The translations under genes and the position numbers were made by a program. 64,000 nt of DNA from Sequoia sempervirens. Taxonomy: Eukaryota; Streptophyta; Pinopsida; Cupressales; Cupressaceae. This document shows positions 9,865 to 21,180 of this stretch, one piece after another (positions within the stretch are counted from its first letter, which is position 1; the number at the start of each line of letters is the position of its first letter). Where the stretch lies: NCBI GenBank assembly GCA_007258455.2, contig VDFB02252616.1:119820552-119884551 (forward strand), given 5' to 3'. The notes under the pieces were generated by a model. It saw nothing but the letters and a program-made list of their open reading frames with translations, did not search any database and was not told the origin of the DNA.

Positions 9865-12295
9865 TTAGGGACTTTGGATCAATGCTAGACTTAGGGTTTT
9901 ATTTTGATCATTTGATTGGATTTGGATGATGAACTTGTAAACCCTAAGATGTTCAATGTTATCTTAGGATGAATTTGTTCAAAGGATTGCTAATTCAATT
10001 AAATGTATGAGAAAAGATGCATTCCCATACACCTAACTAAACAAGGTGATTTTAATTTTGGTGATTTACCCAAGTATAGAATGATGTTTCTAAAGCTCTA
10101 AATTTGTTTGGGGGATGGGTTTTGATAAATATTTTGGATGGATGAAGTGTTTGATTTGATCGTAAATGAACCTAGGAAGGACTTGTTTACAAGGACAAGA
10201 TAGTGAAGAACATGCCTTTCTCTAAGAGTAATTCAAAATCAAAAGACAAATGTTTGCATGAAAACCATATGACCAAAAGATGCCAAGCACATGTGTGGGG
10301 TATAATTGATTCAATCTTTGCTTAATGGATTCTTTTTACCACAAACACACTCTTTATTAGGTTTTCATTTGAATGTCCAATGTCCTAATTCCCTTTCATC
10401 CCACAAGATATGTTATGTGGAAATTCAATGAACTTAAGGCAAGGGTTTTCCTATTTGTTTACTTAAGTAGAAAAATCGAGATATAATCCAATGTTTAGAA
10501 ACCTCTAAGGACGTGAATCCCAAGGGTAAGCAATAACATATGGATTAAGTCAATTGTATTTGTCCTCAAAAGGGTTTGAAATTTGGAGGAAGTTCAAGTG
10601 TTTGTTTCCATGATGTTTTTGATCAAGCAATGCATTTTGTAACCCAAGAATAAATACAATCCTATGGATGTGTAAGACAATATTTGTTGGATTCCCACTT
10701 GGACAAGTCCAGCTACGCTTATCTCTAGTGAATGGTTAGATGCTTGACCCCACTAGCTCCCCTCTATGACACTCACTTATATAGGGCAACCAAGCATCAA
10801 CACCCATGAAACTCCCATGGCATGTTTTCCATTTCTACTAGAAGACCGTAAAAGTGTGGGGTGGCTTGAGAACGATCATTCTTGCACCAACAAATAGATA
10901 AAAGGATTTTGGAAAATTCTATCACATGGGTTTAGATAAGGACTTTCCATTCGTAGAGATTGACCCATATGGCAAGAGCCTGACCCATACGACAAGAGCC
11001 CCCTTTTGGATCCATCTTATCAGAATCAACTGCGTGATATTGGCGTTTCTTCCAATATCCACATTTATATCCCAGTTGGAAATACTCTTGGCTTTAGAGT
11101 GTTACCGGTTGAGTCGTTCCCTTGGGTGAGTACTTTTTCCCCAAGGCAGACCCTCTAGGATAAACAAAAGTGAATGAAGAACAATATTCGTAACTCGATC
11201 AATCCTTTTTGGAAACAAGGAGAGAGAATATACGCAACAAAGCCCCCAGTCATACTCGCACAATATATTGTTCAATTTTTAAGCCCAAATCAAAGTGTGG
11301 AGGTGATTGCTTTGTCTTAACCCTAAAGGCATGAAAAAGGCCTTTTGATTCTCAAGATTGCTATAATGTGTGAGAGAAGCGCATACGTCCCTTTTCAATG
11401 GCTTTAGTCTAAGTTAGCCCTCACGAAAAACAAAGCTACACTTGTTCTTTTTAGATCCGCAAAGCAAAATGTGAGTTTGTTTTAGAGCACCAAATCACAA
11501 GTGAAAGACATTTGTTCAATTTGTTAATCCAATAAATGAAATCTAGTAAGTTGTGATCCTAAAGTTCATTTTAGCCTTTGCAAGAAATGGAAAATGTCCT
11601 TTTTTAAGCCCAAATAAAAATTAGTGTCCTAAGAGGGAGAAGATAACAAATTCTTAAAGAAGTGTTAAAAAAACACTAGAGTGTTTAAAAACACTTTGAT
11701 TTCGTAAGACATAGCCCTCATGCTCCTTCTTTCTTCAATTTCAATTTCCAACCCACAAAGAAGAAAACCAGTCATATTCTGGAAAAACATAGAAACTAAA
11801 AAGCAAAAAATAGAGGAAAAATCAGTCACAAATCAAAAGCACATGCTAAAATTAATTTTCCCTTTTTACTGTCTCCCAGCATCACAACTCATGAAGGTGT
11901 CACAATTTGTTCTCCCAGCGGTGCCCTCACAATGTCGCTTACCAGTCAGCGACGCTCTATGTTAGGACAGAGCTAAATTGCGTCGCAATTTTTTCCCAGC
12001 ATCGCAATTTGTATCCAACGTTGTTGTTTAATATTTTTTTGAAATTTGTCTATAGGTTGGCGAGTCCAGCGGCAAAGTTTAAAATTCAAAAATCTTGGCA
12101 GGACAAGTCCAACGGTGCAGTTTGTGTTTCAAGCAGTGCCATATAGTGATGTGGATGAGCTCGCAGTGCCAAAACAACAATGCTGATGAGCCCACAATGT
12201 CAAAAATAGTGACGCTGACGAGCTCGCGTTGGAATTTCCTGTGTGAAGAAAAATGCAAAAAAATTCAAGAAAATGTTAGAAATAATGATATCTAG
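9865..12295 (-). other. RT1 5' leader (non-coding)
   Basis: 2.4 kb between the primer-site-like motif and the gag-like region, without a credible ORF. Long stretches match the RT2 leader, for example around 10930-11150 ('ggactttccattcgt', 'gttgagtcgttcccttgggt') against 35615-35815. At 11910-12235 there are repeated CpG-bearing words such as GCGTCGCAA and GCGACGCT, also present in RT2's leader. Confidence 0.75.
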
Positions 12296-12312
12296 CCCTC
12301 CTTCTAGTGCCA
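12296..12312 (-). other. RT1 putative primer binding site
   Basis: On the minus strand the sequence just downstream of the 5' LTR is TGGCACTAGAAGGAGGG. The same 17 bases stand at the same place in RT2. It begins TGG, as expected for pairing to the CCA end of a tRNA; I do not assign the tRNA. Confidence 0.6.
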
Positions 12313-12315
12313 TTT

Positions 12316-13381
12316 TATGGACATCAAATCTGCAAATGGTTAACAATCTTAACATAATATCATCATGTTATTCCTTTGAAAAGCATTAGATTTAACATCC
12401 CTATGAAATAACTCCACATGCTAATAATACAATCAAAGCAAGAAAGATTTAGATATATAAATTGAAAGCATATAATAAAACATGGAGAAAATTATATTTC
12501 ATAGTGGATTGGTGCTATTGTGGAAAATAGCCCTTTCCCAATCCTTGCTTAAGCTTGATATTGCAAATGATGATGATGGAGTAAGATGATTGGCAAAATC
12601 AGTTGTCTTGAAGAGAGTGACTTTACATGAAAGATTGTGGATTTGTGGAGATTGTGGAGTTGAAATGCTAAGATTGTGGAGGATTTGATAAAAGATGAAG
12701 CTTCTCATTTATAGATTATTTGGATGAGAGGAATAGCCAAATGGGTGAATATGGAACAAATATTGGACCAATGAGATGAGGACACTTGCCAACTTGTGAG
12801 TGGTTGAGGAGTGTGCAAGATTTGGGAAATGTGCCCAAGAGAGGGAAATTTCAAATTCAAATTTGAGAGTAAATGCTGAGTGGGGGACATGTAAGAGTTT
12901 ATTAATTGCTTTGTTGGATGTACATGTCCACTTGATTTTGAATTCAAACTTGAGGGAATATTCCTCAAAGATGCCATGTTGATGGAAAATGTTAGATTTA
13001 ATAAATCAATAAATTGATTTATTTGTGCAAGTGGGATTATCTAGAGGATGTGATAGATGATTAGGTTAGGCTAATTAGGATTAGGTTAGCTTAATGATGA
13101 TTAGGATGATTTTGACTTTTATGATTTAAATATTTGATTTATTTAAATCAAAAAAGGATGGAAAATGCATTTGGATTTTAATTAAATAAAGTTTGGCTTA
13201 TTTAATTAAAAGGTTGATGATAGGCTTAAATTAAATAAAGTTAATTCATTCAATTTAAGTGGATAATCCTTAGAGATTAAATGAACCTGATTTGTCTAAT
13301 GAATGAATTTAATGAATGTGATTAACTTTATGAGTGGATGAATGTGAACTTGGTGCATAATGCCAATTTCACATGGCTACA
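12316..13381 (-). repeat. RT1 5' LTR
   Basis: Full-length partner of 2763-3828, the same length (1066 bp). The terminal TG has become TA at the left edge (12316-12317), while the right edge ends in CA. A minus-strand TATA-like box is at 12703-12714. Immediately after it comes the target duplication ATGAC. Confidence 0.94.
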
Positions 13382-13386
13382 ATGAC
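13382..13386. repeat. RT1 target-site duplication, right copy (ATGAC)
   Basis: Exact copy of 2758-2762. It directly abuts the CA end of the right LTR and is followed by resumed CTR9 sequence. Confidence 0.95.
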
Positions 13387-14735
13387 ACCACTAGCTACTA
13401 CTACATGACATTAGTCAAGGAAATCCAAATGCCACAAGATTTTTTGGACAGGTTCAATTGAAGCTAGGAGATCTTAAGAGTTCTCTCTCAAATTTTGAAA
13501 AGGTTCTGGAGGTCCACCCTAAGAACTGTGAGAGATTAAAAGTTGTAGGCCATATATATGCTCAGAAAGGGTAGACATAGAAGGATTTGGAAATTAAGAA
13601 AGGAAACTCACATAGATCCATTTGATTCCCATGCATTTATCAACATGGGCAAGTTATTAATATCGTCAGACCCCAGTGCAGCCTTAGATTCTCCTAAGAC
13701 AACAAAGTCTCTTCTGAAGAAGAGTAGAGAAGAAGTACCCATTCAATTGTTAAACAACATTGGGGTTTTTCATTTTGAGTGTGATGAACTATATTTGGCT
13801 CAACAAACTTTTATGGAGGAATTAGGAAATGGAATTTGGATTGAATTCATAAATAAAATCCCTAGTGCCAATTCTAGAGTTTTTCCTGTGCTCTTTAAGG
13901 ATATGAAATTCTTCCATTGACTAGAAGAAGGTGGTGTTTCACTTGAGTTACCATGGGATAAAGTCACAACACTATTTAATCTTGCTACATTTTTTGAACA
14001 ACTACATGATACAAAAAAGTAATTCTTTTATACAAGCTAATATTGTTCAAGTTTCCTGATTATGTGGATGCATATCTACATCTTGCAGCAATGGCTTAGG
14101 CTTAGAATGAGATCCAACTAAGCCTAGAATTGATTAGGGATGCACTTAAGGTGGATAAAAACTCATAAAATGATTTATCTAAGCTTGGAAAAATGGAACT
14201 AAAAATAGATGATTGGCTTAAAGAAAAAAAAACAATTAAATCTACACAAAGTGAATCAAATGTAAAGAATTCTTATGTTGACGTTTCACTTGGAAATTGG
14301 AATTATTTTGCAGCTTTTCACAATGAAAGGAGGGATCCAAAGGTGGAGGCACAACATCTTGAGAAGGCTAGAGAGCTGTATTGAAAAGTCTTGGCATATA
14401 GACCAAGAAATGTTTATGTTGCAAATGGGGCAGCCATTGTGCTAGCTGAAAGGGGTCAATTTGATATTGCAAAGGAAAGTTTTACATAGGTTCAAGAAGT
14501 TGCAACAAGAAACATCTTTGTTCAGATGCCTGATGTGTGGGTAAATATAGCACATATTTACTTTGCACAAGGACAATTTGTGCTTACAGTGAAAATGTAT
14601 CAAATTTTTTTGAGGAAATTCTATTTTGGCACTGAAACCAAAATTTCATTATATTTAGGTCGAACACATTATGAAGCAAAATAGTGGCAAGATTGTAAAA
14701 GAACATTATTAAGAGCAATAGATTGTAACTAATGT
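13387..14735 (+). pseudogene. CTR9: CTR9 pseudogene, copy C, 3' part
   Basis: The CTR9 reading resumes directly after RT1 and runs through the segments LGDLKSSLSNFEKVLEVHP, SLLKKSREEVPIQLLNNIG, GNGIWIEFINK, LPWDKVTTLFNLA, MELKIDDWL, VSLGNWNYFAAFHNERRDP, EAQHLEKARELY, GAAIVLAERGQFDIAK, MPDVWVNIAHIYFAQGQF and RKFYFGT. These follow the order of the CTR9 TPR array without introns, which argues for a spliced (processed or captured) origin. Open pieces are 13558-13920 and 14193-14384; frameshifts and stops separate them. Similarity fades at about 14735 after the CKRTLLRAI segment, so the C-terminal third of CTR9 is missing. Confidence 0.85.
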
Positions 14736-15163
14736 AAGTTTCCAATCAAAAAGCTATAGATTTTTTGTTTACTGTAATGAGGGTTTCAAATTACCTTTGG
14801 ATTCACTGCAGAGGGCATCCCCAAATCTAACTTCACTATAGAGGGCCTCTCTGACTTCAAATTCGTTGCAAAAAATTTTGAATTCCTTTCCCTTGCCCAC
14901 CTTTTCAAAAGTCTCCAGGTCCTCTCTAAATCTTTATCGCCCATGCAAGTAGCTGCTATAACTAATCAAAATGCCTCAATGCCAGGATAACTTGAAACTA
15001 ACGAATGAAGTGAGAAATATTTCTACAATAAATGTGAATAAACATGAATAAGTGTCAATATATCGATGCACACAATACATCATGCCAATAATTGGATGAA
15101 ATGAGTTTTTAAAATTTTATCTAATTTGTATTTGGTGACTAACTATTTAGTAATTTTTATTTT
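14736..15163. other. Spacer without recognisable gene
   Basis: A two-copy phrase ('ttcactgcagagggcatcc' near 14802 and 'ttcactatagagggcctc' near 14831) is visible. Otherwise it is AT-rich with no open frame, RNA gene or terminal repeat that I can support. Confidence 0.5.
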
Positions 15164-15172
15164 TGACTAAAT
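15164..15172. repeat. Target-site duplication of LINE-like insert, left (TGACTAAAT)
   Basis: TGACTAAAT stands here just before a T-run and again at 16494-16502 at the other edge of the insert. The flanks contain other GACTAAA words, so chance similarity is possible but less likely because the T-run abuts one copy. Confidence 0.65.
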
Positions 15173-16493
15173 TTTTTTTTTGATACATAAGCTAGTAATT
15201 TATTGATATAAGCAGTTGAAATACACCTATTTGCCATGTAGGTAGGAGGGAAAAATAAAAACCATTTAGAAATAGCCCTCAGAGAAACTAACAAAATATG
15301 CTAAAAACAAAAATAACCATCATGAAACCAAACAATTACTCAAAACCAGACCACTTTACAGGCCTCTGCGCACTAAGACAACCAAAACCAGACTGAACCA
15401 AATCGCATTAAAGGCGTTACGCAGTCATAACCACCAACAACTAAAAAAACCAGAACAAACGATGACTAACCAAAAAAACAAACTTCACCACCTTACAAAA
15501 ATTTGTTTAGTTTAGCAAAATCTTTAGATTATGCCTTCCAATCCACACTATCAACTGCCATTAGCCTAAAGAATTTCTTGAGAAAGATAATCACTACCAC
15601 CACTATCGACCAATGCTACATCAGAATTAGACCTTGCAAATCCAAAAGGAAGGGATATATTTTCACCATCTCCTCTGATCTCACCCTTTCCACTTTGCAA
15701 GGCCTTGGACATCCTCTTCCTTCTATCACCACACGGGGAATATCATCAACATTTTCAACCAAATCCTCCTTGAATAGCTTAACCAACAACCTTTTTGCTT
15801 CCACCTTCATCTCCAAATTGTCTAGAAGAGAGGCAAGAAAATATGAAGAGACATGTAGGTTATCTCTCCTGTACTCCTTGCACTCAATATGGCTAGAACC
15901 CAACATCATTTTCACAGCCACGAGCACCAATGGATCATAGTTCACCAGAATTTGTTTCAATCTTTGGTCAGAAACCTCCCTAAAAGAAGCTTGCCTAGCC
16001 AAAGACTGCAGAGAAATTGGGGTGTCAACCCCAAACTGAGCAAGGCCTACCACCAAAACCTCAATGATAAATTTGGAACTCTTTTCCATTCTTTTCCCCT
16101 CACTACAAACACTTGACAGGAGAGATAGAGAAAACCTACAATTATCATGCAAATTCTTAGAAAACTGAATGAAAAAAGAGAGTTGTTCATGCTATAAATA
16201 AACTCAATCCTCCAAAATTTTGCCACCCACCACATACCATATTTCCACCATTGTGCTAGATTTTATCTCTAAGATGAGAGATCTCCTTTCCATTTAAAAC
16301 TATCAACACAATGCATTGGAACAGGTGAAAAATTTGTCCGGTGACATACTCCCAACTTGTTGACCTGACAAACCAACTCCTCCCCATGTACGAGTCTACC
16401 AACTTGGCACCACAGACCCTAGCCAAGCACCACTGTGGCATCCTTGCCCTTTCCCTCTACCACCGTGGAGGTTCACCCGCCCTACCACCCATG
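15173..16493 (-). mobile_element. LINE-like retroposed insert with poly-A tail (1.3 kb)
   Basis: On the minus strand the insert ends in AATAAA-bearing sequence followed by about ten A residues (plus-strand T-run at 15172-15181), and 9-bp repeats flank it. A T- and G-rich 3' untranslated region precedes the tail, similar in style to the 3' end of the larger LINE at 47722. These are hallmarks of target-primed insertion of a 5'-truncated transcript. It could be a LINE 3' fragment or a processed host mRNA. No reverse transcriptase motif is left in it. Confidence 0.6.
15616..16152 (-). CDS. Hypothetical 178-aa ORF in LINE-like insert
   Basis: This open frame is uninterrupted and read in the direction of the poly-A tail. 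The middle reads FIIEVLVVGLAQFGVDTPISL then LKQILVNYDPLVLVAVKMMLG, which looks like amphipathic helices. The C-terminal half is charged (KRLLVKLFKEDLVENVDDIP). I recognise no domain. The frame starts at the first Met (16152), though a downstream Met within MEKSSKF may be the real start. Its survival without stops, among heavily mutated neighbours, suggests that the insert is younger than they are or is a host-derived sequence. Confidence 0.4.
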   Translation of the reverse strand: MHDNCRFSLSLLSSVCSEGKRMEKSSKFIIEVLVVGLAQFGVDTPISLQSLARQASFREVSDQRLKQILVNYDPLVLVAVKMMLGSSHIECKEYRRDNLHVSSYFLASLLDNLEMKVEAKRLLVKLFKEDLVENVDDIPRVVIEGRGCPRPCKVERVRSEEMVKIYPFLLDLQGLILM

Positions 16494-16640
16494 TGACTAA
16501 ATATTTTTTTAGTCAATGACCAAATTAGTCATTTATTTACTCATTTATAGCCAAGTTGCAAAAAATTAGTAGAATTTAGTCATTTGTAGTTGTTGTGACT
16601 AAAATTTTTAGTCACCTAGTCATATATTTTCCAAACTCTA
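16494..16640. repeat. TGACTAAA/TTTAGTCA short repeats
   Basis: Within about 140 bases the word GACTAAA or its complement TTTAGTC recurs several times, including a near-palindrome gtgactaaaatttttagtcac (16599-16619). The left flank of the LINE-like insert (15137-15172) has the same words. It probably represents one small palindromic repeat split by the insert. Confidence 0.55.
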
Positions 16641-18500
16641 CTAGTGGGACGAGGATTGGCTACATCTCATGGCTCTATATTATATTTTGGGGTTTCCCCA
16701 AATTTGAGTGCATTAGGCTCTGGTGACCACACTAGTGGAGTGGTGGCAAAATGACACTAGCAGCTTCCACCTGCTGATAGGGGAGGGCATTATTACTTTG
16801 GAGGATGTATGGTGGATCTTTCAACTGCCAATTTGTAGTGACCTTATGCAATATAGTCTCTATGGTGAGAGACCAACTTTACAAAGGATATTTATGATGA
16901 GGTATTTACCTATGAAGGGTGTAGAGCTAGATTTGGATGTTGGGATGGGACAATGGCCAAAGTTGTCGCTATTTACAACTTTACTAATTAAAGGGGATTT
17001 TATGTCTAATAGGAGATCATGTGGGTTTGCAGTGGGTTGGGCAAGAGTATTGGAGGGGATGTTAGTAGATGGGACAATGTATACTTGGGGTGTCGATGTC
17101 CTAGAAAACCTTTATTAGGAGATGCATTTAATTGTTTATAGGGATGGGTGGAGTTTGGGTATTTGCATGACCTTAGTGCATGTGTGGAATTTTGAACATA
17201 TTGTAGTCTTGCACCAGTCTGCGATAGGTGGAGGGATGATGGAAAACCATATGTGTTCATGTATACAAGATTCAAGAAGCAACAACATATGGGATGGTTA
17301 GATCATTGGTGATGTGTTATAGATGAGATGGATACCTTCACCTGGAGCTCATACCTTAATTGTGAGGTATGGGAGGATGATCACCTCTACATGTCATACA
17401 TATAGAGGGTGCACTACTTGATTGGGAGGACCTCAATTATTATTAAGAGATATATGCATGTATGAGTGTTGAGACAATTTGGACAATAGGAGACAGTGCC
17501 ACAGGTAGATGCACTTTTTACTAGGGTGGTCCAAGAGAGACATGTATGGGGTGGCCATATAGAGTTTGACACTTCTTTCTAGAGTTGGAGAGATACTCTT
17601 GCAGTAGCATGGGATCTGTGGCTAGGAGTAGTAGATGTAGGGACCACAGGTGAGTATGATGTCTTGTGGGCCAAGCATCAACCTATTCATCTTACCATCC
17701 CACACAATCAACTAGCACCTATTGAGAGAAACAACAACAATAGAAGAAGTGGAATTGATGATGATAGCAACAATAGTGATGGTGGGGATGGTAGTGATGG
17801 GAGTGAGGGTGGTGGTGGTGATGTTGATGATGGGAGTGGGGGAGATGGATAGGATCACCACATATGATACAGGGGAGAGGATATGCAAGCACAGTTACAT
17901 GCCCTGAAAGTAGAGAGGGATCAACTCTAACAAGAGTGGGACTAGGCTCAAAAAGATCATTTATAGCTGGTTGGTGAGCAAGATATGGTGAGAGAAAATG
18001 TGGCCCAAATATGAGGCTAGGTAGATGGTCAATCGGTGGCCATGACAGTAGAGTGAAATTTTCTCTGAGATGAGAGGGATGCAATGAGGGTAGAGGTTGC
18101 CTGCCTACAAGCCTTGGTGGCTGGAGGTGGAGGAGGAGATAGGGGAGGAGATGGTGGGGGACATATGGCAATGATTATAGTGGAGTGAGATAATATTTGA
18201 GCAGATATGGCTAGAATGAGGCGGGAGTAGGATATTGCTTCCCAATTTGTAGGTGATGATTGGCTATCATATGCATTCTTAGAGGTTGCCAAGGCTTCCA
18301 GGAAAGCAGAGTGATGGAGGAGGCTATATGATGAGGTCATCCCAACAGACCAGAGGGTGGCTAGTGTTACCATTAGAAATAGGTCTCATAGGCCAGTGAG
18401 GTCAAGACCTTCAGTGAGTATGGGGCCTCCATAGCAGCCACAAAGGGGTCCATAGCTAGCTCCTCCTTCACTACAAAGACCTGCACAGTCAAATGCAAGT
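16640..18500 (+). pseudogene. Plant mobile domain (PMD) pseudogene, copy 1
   Basis: Frame 16723-17118 reads LVEWWQNDTSSFHLLIGEG followed by IITLEDVWWIFQLPI, which matches the hallmark of the plant mobile domain (aminotransferase-like PMD; W..ET.TFHL..GE.TITLEDV..LL.LP..G). Further on come a VHVWNFEHIVVL-type segment, an acidic Asp/Ser/Gly-rich run (17750-17850) and a charged helical C-terminal region. Frames are broken many times after 17118. PMD proteins occur as host nuclear factors (MAIN, MAIL1) and within transposable elements. Here the surroundings and the second copy inside RT2 make a transposon origin likely. The fragment probably belongs to an older RT2-like element whose other parts are gone. 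Confidence 0.65.
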
Positions 18501-18946
18501 AGCACAAGGTAGCTCCTTATGCAGGATGACTATGACATTTTGAATTTTTACCCAAAAGGGGTTCAAATTTAGTACACATGAGAGACTTTTTGCATGTTGT
18601 ATCATGGCATTATATTATTTTGATATATACAATATGATGGATTTGACTTATATGATTTATGTAGATGTTGATGTGGTATATACGTGTATGGAAATTTATT
18701 ATGATGATGCATATGATGCTGATATGTTTTATGATTATGGCTATATATGCTATGGATATGATGTTACATGTTTTAGGATTATGATTATGGTGTTTATATG
18801 TAGGAACACATACATGTGATGATGATTATATGTGAAATGGATGTATGCGCATAATGTATAAATTAATCGACATGTGATAGAAAAATGGTTTAATGCACTA
18901 ATGAATATGTTTATGTGCAATGGTTTAATAATTGATGGGTTAATGG
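18501..18946. other. AT-rich GATG-word region, like RT2 3' region
   Basis: It consists of repeated 'tatgatgat' and 'gatttatgtag' words, similar in style to RT2 at 22960-23900, which also follows a PMD copy. It is consistent with being the remnant of another RT2-type element next to PMD copy 1. A 71-aa open frame here (18604-18819) is low-complexity. Confidence 0.45.
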
Positions 18947-20234
18947 TGTGTGAACCCCAATCCTAGTACTTGCAAAACAACAAGAATAAAAAAGTTAAAC
19001 AAGAGATTGCAAGATAAAACAAGAATTCCCCATGAAATCCATTTACAAACTCAAAGTAGGAAAGAAAACAATGAAAAGCATAATAAAGAGAACAAAATAG
19101 ATTGAATCCTAATTTAAATGTGCAAACTCATGTTCCCATGGGGGAATTGGTGTCAATTTGATGTGAAAATTGGCCCTTTCCCAATTCCTAAAATGCAAGC
19201 TTGATATGTTGATGAGGTTGATCCACTTTGTTGATGAAGGATGAAAGCTCCAAGCCAAAAATCTGCAAAAACCTAACTAAGAACTCAATGATAATGGATG
19301 AAATTTTGAGAGATATTTGAGCATGGTAACTTTGCATAAATTGTGGATGATCGAATGAGGATATGAACAATTTATTTATAGAATGCCAAGATGGATGAAT
19401 GTCCAAATTTGAGCAATGTGGAACTAACATTCATCCAATGGCATGATGCCACTTGTCAATCTATGAATGTATGAAGGATGTGCAAGATTTGGGGATTGTG
19501 CCAATAAATGCATAATTTTGAATTTCAAATTTGTTGAAATGACTTGCAAGAGGGAAGAAAAAATGCAATAAATGCCACTTGGATCAAGGAAAAGGACATG
19601 TAAGATGAAGTTATTGCCTTGTTGGATGTACATGTTGACTTGGAATTTTTGAATTCAAATTGAGAGAATATTCCAAAAGATGCCTTGTGAGGAAAATAGA
19701 GATTTAATAAATGAATTAAATCTATTTTCATGTACAACTTGCATTATCTAGAGGATGGGACATGAGATGAGATTAAATTAATCAATGGTTAATTAATTTA
19801 ATGAGCGAGGTTGGATGATGTGACCTTTTTGACTCAAATTTATGGATTTATTTAAAAAAAAAAATGGAGGAATATGACAAGAGATTAATTAATTAAGGAT
19901 TTTGATTGATTTAATTAAAAGAGATGGTGTTAGATTAAATCAAATAAGGTTTTAATTTATTTAATTTAATGGGTAGACTTTGGAGATTTAATCAAATAAA
20001 TTGATTATTTAATTAAATAGGGATAATTAGATCAGATGAATTGATTTAATTAACAAAAGATACCAACTTAACTAGTTAAAATGATTTATTTAATTAAGGG
20101 ATGAAAGTTGATGAATTTAATCAGATAAGGAAATTTGATTAAATAGTTAGAACGAGGGATTATTCAGGAAGAAATGATGTTAGTAGTTCGGGTTCAAGTA
20201 CGCAACGTCAATCAGTATATTTTAGATGTCTACA
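18947..20234 (-). repeat. RT2 3' LTR
   Basis: Starts TGTGTGAACCCC and ends GTCTACA; it matches 36936-38201 with scattered substitutions and indels. A minus-strand TATA-like box (complement of TTTATTTATAG, 19371-19381) lies mid-LTR. The half towards the 3' edge (from about 19690) is made of aattaattaaat-type runs, as in the RT1 LTR. Confidence 0.93.
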
Positions 20235-20250
20235 TTTTTCCCCCTCTTTG
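20235..20250 (-). other. RT2 polypurine tract
   Basis: The plus strand reads TTTTTCCCCCTCTTTG next to the LTR, i.e. CAAAGAGGGGGAAAAA in element orientation. It is one C/G longer than the RT1 tract and otherwise identical. Confidence 0.88.
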
Positions 20251-21180
20251 AAGCAATGCACTTGTTGCGTTGGTTCAAAGAATAAACGATCTCGATCAAA
20301 GCCAAAAATTTTGTTATTTAAAAACTTGCCCCACTGCTGCATGGCAAGAGAAAACATGTCATTATAATGCCCCCTTGAGAGATTGGACGAAAATTTCAAT
20401 TTTTCAGGTGATCTCACAAAAAAGAGAGGACAAAGTACGCAATAGGGCCAAAAGGGCTCCGGGAGGCTAAACACATGTCTAAATGCAATAAAACGATAAA
20501 AAACAAGCCTCAACTAGACAAAAATAGGTTCGGGGGTCCAAAACCCTAGCAAGACAGCCATTCAGGGTGAAAACCCCTAATTTTCATGCTTAAATGGGGC
20601 CTAAGGAGTCACTTTCAAGTCATTTTCAAACACCTACAATAGTGATCTCGAGATTTGAGCTCTGACCTCCTGATGATATGGTGCAACAACAACTTCCCCT
20701 ACACATTTCAGATCGAGTTCGGATGTACCAGCAGCCAACTGGCATCGAGGCATCAGTAAGTGGTCCTTATGCAAGCTTTGTCTTTCATTTATTGCTTTAA
20801 TTAATGCTTTAAAGAGTCAGTCCACCTATAGTGGTGCTATATAGCACCGCTCAGAAGTCAAACTGCGCCGCTCGATGTGATATAGCGTCATCACAGTGCA
20901 GTTTGGAGTTTAGAAACCCTGACAATGAGCTCAGGGCCGACGAGGTAGTTTGGAAAGTGCGACACGATAGTCTCAATTTAGTTCAAAGTGCCCTACTGGG
21001 GGGGAAATTGCACCGTGGCGATGTTATTTTTCTCTTTCCAGCCCTAGTGTTAGAGTTTGATTAAAATCAAACTACGACATCTTCATGGGTTGCATAGCTG
21101 GGGAAGTTTTTTGAATGCTCAAATGAAGAATTTTTCAAAAAATTTAACATGGTGACCTTGATGTAGGATGTGGCAAGGGA
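20251..21180. other. RT2 3' region between polypurine tract and PMD block
   Basis: No credible ORF. 20820-21020 holds CpG-bearing words (gcaccgctc, gcgccgctcg, tagcgtcatc) like those in both leaders. 20540-20620 contains 'ccaaaaccctag' and 'gaaaacccctaa' phrases. It might be the 5' portion of the antisense PMD unit. Confidence 0.5.

Larger units (their letters stand above)
2763..13381 (-). mobile_element. RT1: pol-less (non-autonomous) LTR retrotransposon, 10.6 kb
   Basis: Two 1066-bp LTRs (2763-3828, 12316-13381) and a perfect ATGAC duplication define the element. The purine tract (in minus reading) lies next to the left LTR and the primer-site-like motif next to the right LTR, so transcription runs right to left. 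The interior has a degraded gag-like region (9864-8698), a long unknown ORF region (8637-6731) and about 2.8 kb of non-coding 3' sequence. I find no protease, reverse transcriptase, RNase H or integrase motifs. Its leader, gag start, primer site, purine tract and 3' non-coding block resemble RT2, so it is best read as a deletion or replacement derivative that depends on an RT2-like partner. It is inserted in CTR9 pseudogene copy C. Confidence 0.93.

Noticed and set aside
10926..11129. Small leader ORF (MGLDKDFPFVEIDP) also seen at 35605-35817
   Set aside because: Lies on the strand opposite to both elements' transcription; the two copies differ by indels that shift the frame, so it looks like conserved leader DNA rather than a gene.
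15503..15940. 145-aa plus-strand Ser/Thr-rich frame
   Set aside because: Opposite to the poly-A direction of the retroposed insert and overlaps the longer minus-strand ORF.
17719..18171. 150-aa minus-strand frame rich in His and Pro
   Set aside because: Shadow of the GGT/GAT-rich acidic stretch of PMD copy 1 on the plus strand.
18604..18819. 71-aa Tyr/Asp-rich frame
   Set aside because: Arises from tatgatgat words; similar artefacts occur all through the RT2 3' region.
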